DNA of 64,000 nt from Aureimonas mangrovi. Its GTDB lineage: Bacteria; Pseudomonadota; Alphaproteobacteria; Rhizobiales; Rhizobiaceae. Both the position numbers and the translations under genes were made by a program. This document shows positions 62,964 to 64,000 of the stretch, one piece after another. Each line of letters opens with the position of its first letter. The stretch's first letter is position 1. Location: positions 2,795,001-2,859,000 of the forward strand of contig NZ_CP059692.1 of assembly GCF_014058705.1 (NCBI RefSeq), given 5' to 3'. The notes beneath the pieces are model-generated. The model made no database searches and had not been told where the DNA came from. It worked only from the letters and a program-made list of their open reading frames with translations.

Positions 62964-64000
62964 TCAGGTCGCGTCGGCCGCGACAGTCTGGGCGCGGCAG
63001 GCGTCGAGCGCTCGGTCGATCGCCGCGCCGTTCATCGTCTCTCGCGGACCGATCGCCACGAAGATGCTGGCCGGACCGGGATCGAGGTCGACGGCGGTCA
63101 GGCGGCTGCGCTTGCCGACCTGCTGGTACTCGTAGAGCGTCTGGGTGCCGTCCGGGCTCCGCGCGCGCAGGAGGCCCTTCGCGCGAAGGAGGCCACGGCC
63201 GATCTTGCGCAATGCCGCGCGCAGGGCCGCTTCATCGAGGAGCTCTTCCGTTTCCCAGGAGCAGGAAACAAATGCATCGGTGTGAGATCCGTGATCGTGG
63301 TCATGGCCGCATCCGCAATCGGGCCCGTGGACGTGGTCCGCAAAGCGATGGCCCGGAAGTTGGCCCGTGGCGCCTCCGCGCGCAATTCGTTCGGCGCGGG
63401 CCGGTCCGAACAGGATTTCGCGCGGGACATCGCCGTACCGGGAGGTCACGATGCGCAGCGCCGGCATAAGGCCTGCGAGTTGCCCGCCCAGGCGCTCCAC
63501 TTCGTCGTCGGGCACGAGGTCCACCTTGTTCAGGATCAGGAGATCGGCGCCGGTGATCTGGTCGATCGCCAGTTCCGTCGTCGCATAGTCGAGTTCGGGA
63601 AACGAGGCCGCGTCGACGAGGCAGAACATGCCGTCCAGCGAGACGACGTCGGCGAGTTCGTCCGACAGGAGCGTGTCGGCCAGCGGCAGCGAGCGTGAGA
63701 CGCCGCTTGCCTCGATGACGATGCGGTCGAGGTCCGGGCGCGAGGCGACGAGGTCGCGGATCGCCGTGACGAGTTCGGTCTGGATGGTGCAGCAGACGCA
63801 GCCGTTGCTCAGCGAAATGCTCTCGCTCGTGCCCTCCACGATCAGCGCGGCATCGATATTGATCTCGCCGAAATCGTTGACGAGGACACCGATGCGCTCG
63901 CCTTCGGGAGTAGCCAGGATCGTTCGCAGGAGCGTCGTCTTCCCGGCTCCGAGAAAGCCGGTGAGAACCGTTGCCGGCAGCGGCTTTCGCTTCGAATTCG
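62964..64000 (-). CDS. G3E GTPase (CobW/ZNG1/YjiA-like metallochaperone), 5'-truncated by window edge
   Basis: At least 345 codons are present; the true start lies beyond position 64000. The N-terminal part shows Walker A GFLGAGKTT, the switch NDFGEIN and the metal-binding CxCC motif as NGCVCC, then Walker B-like IEASG and guanine-specificity NKVD. A His/Cys-rich loop (HVHGPDCGCGHDHDHG) precedes the CobW_C domain. These GTPases load zinc, cobalt or nickel into client enzymes. It is 38 bp upstream of the M24 peptidase gene on the same strand, making that metalloenzyme a candidate client. Confidence 0.9.
   Translation of the reverse strand, partial: NSKRKPLPATVLTGFLGAGKTTLLRTILATPEGERIGVLVNDFGEINIDAALIVEGTSESISLSNGCVCCTIQTELVTAIRDLVASRPDLDRIVIEASGVSRSLPLADTLLSDELADVVSLDGMFCLVDAASFPELDYATTELAIDQITGADLLILNKVDLVPDDEVERLGGQLAGLMPALRIVTSRYGDVPREILFGPARAERIARGGATGQLPGHRFADHVHGPDCGCGHDHDHGSHTDAFVSCSWETEELLDEAALRAALRKIGRGLLRAKGLLRARSPDGTQTLYEYQQVGKRSRLTAVDLDPGPASIFVAIGPRETMNGAAIDRALDACRAQTVAADAT

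Overview
The window is a GC-rich chromosomal segment of an alphaproteobacterium, almost certainly of the order Hyphomicrobiales (Rhizobiales). The support is the gene set: GcrA, TrcR (DUF1013), RcdA (DUF1465), GapR (DUF2312), a Ros/MucR zinc-finger regulator, an Omp10-like lipoprotein, homospermidine synthase and the zinc-less forms of ribosomal proteins L31 and L36. A placement near Aurantimonadaceae is possible but is only an impression. No phage, insertion sequence, plasmid gene or CRISPR array is visible.

Positions 1-10,200: argD with the first codons of a following gene (probably argF); the divergent gcrA-DUF3297 pair, whose upstream region holds three GANTC sites within 38 bp; and the phosphate regulon on the minus strand (unknown membrane protein, phoR, then a PHO-box promoter, pstC, pstA, pstB, phoU, phoB), without pstS. 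Positions 10,300-20,700: a glucosidase/trehalase-like GH15 enzyme coupled to glucose 1-dehydrogenase, trcR, a quinone oxidoreductase, a candidate small RNA with an anti-Shine-Dalgarno loop, rcdA, a GNAT acetyltransferase, a GlxA-type regulator, an alpha/beta hydrolase with two plausible starts, rpmE and an ABC exporter.

Positions 20,600-33,000: a TolQ/MotA-like plus OmpA/MotB-like membrane pair, suhB, efp, a Sel1-repeat protein, a divergent ThiE-like protein, two divergent DUF465 genes, purEK, rpmJ, pyk, gapR and mucR. Positions 33,200-48,900: a DUF882 peptidase-like protein, pepF, a frameshifted GIY-YIG gene next to palindromic repeats, an Rsm22-like methyltransferase, homospermidine synthase, an Omp10-like lipoprotein, hemH, an SPFH-NfeD pair, kdsD, an outer-membrane barrel, galU, a thioesterase and a CAT-anticodon tRNA.

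Positions 49,090-64,000 are a catabolic block after the tRNA. The first half (5-dehydrogenase, TRAP transporter, GntR regulator, uxuA, uxuB, Ldh-family enzyme) fits import of a hexonate such as L-gulonate or L-idonate and conversion to 2-keto-3-deoxygluconate. The second half (4-hydroxyproline epimerase, FAD oxidoreductase, DHDPS-family lyase, GntR regulator, M24 prolidase-like peptidase, G3E GTPase) fits use of hydroxyproline, probably from Xaa-Hyp/Xaa-Pro peptides. The GTPase runs off the right edge.

Short overlaps (ATGA, GTGA, TTGA) join many gene pairs. Near-symmetric hairpins flanked by A and T tracts act as shared terminators between several convergent genes.
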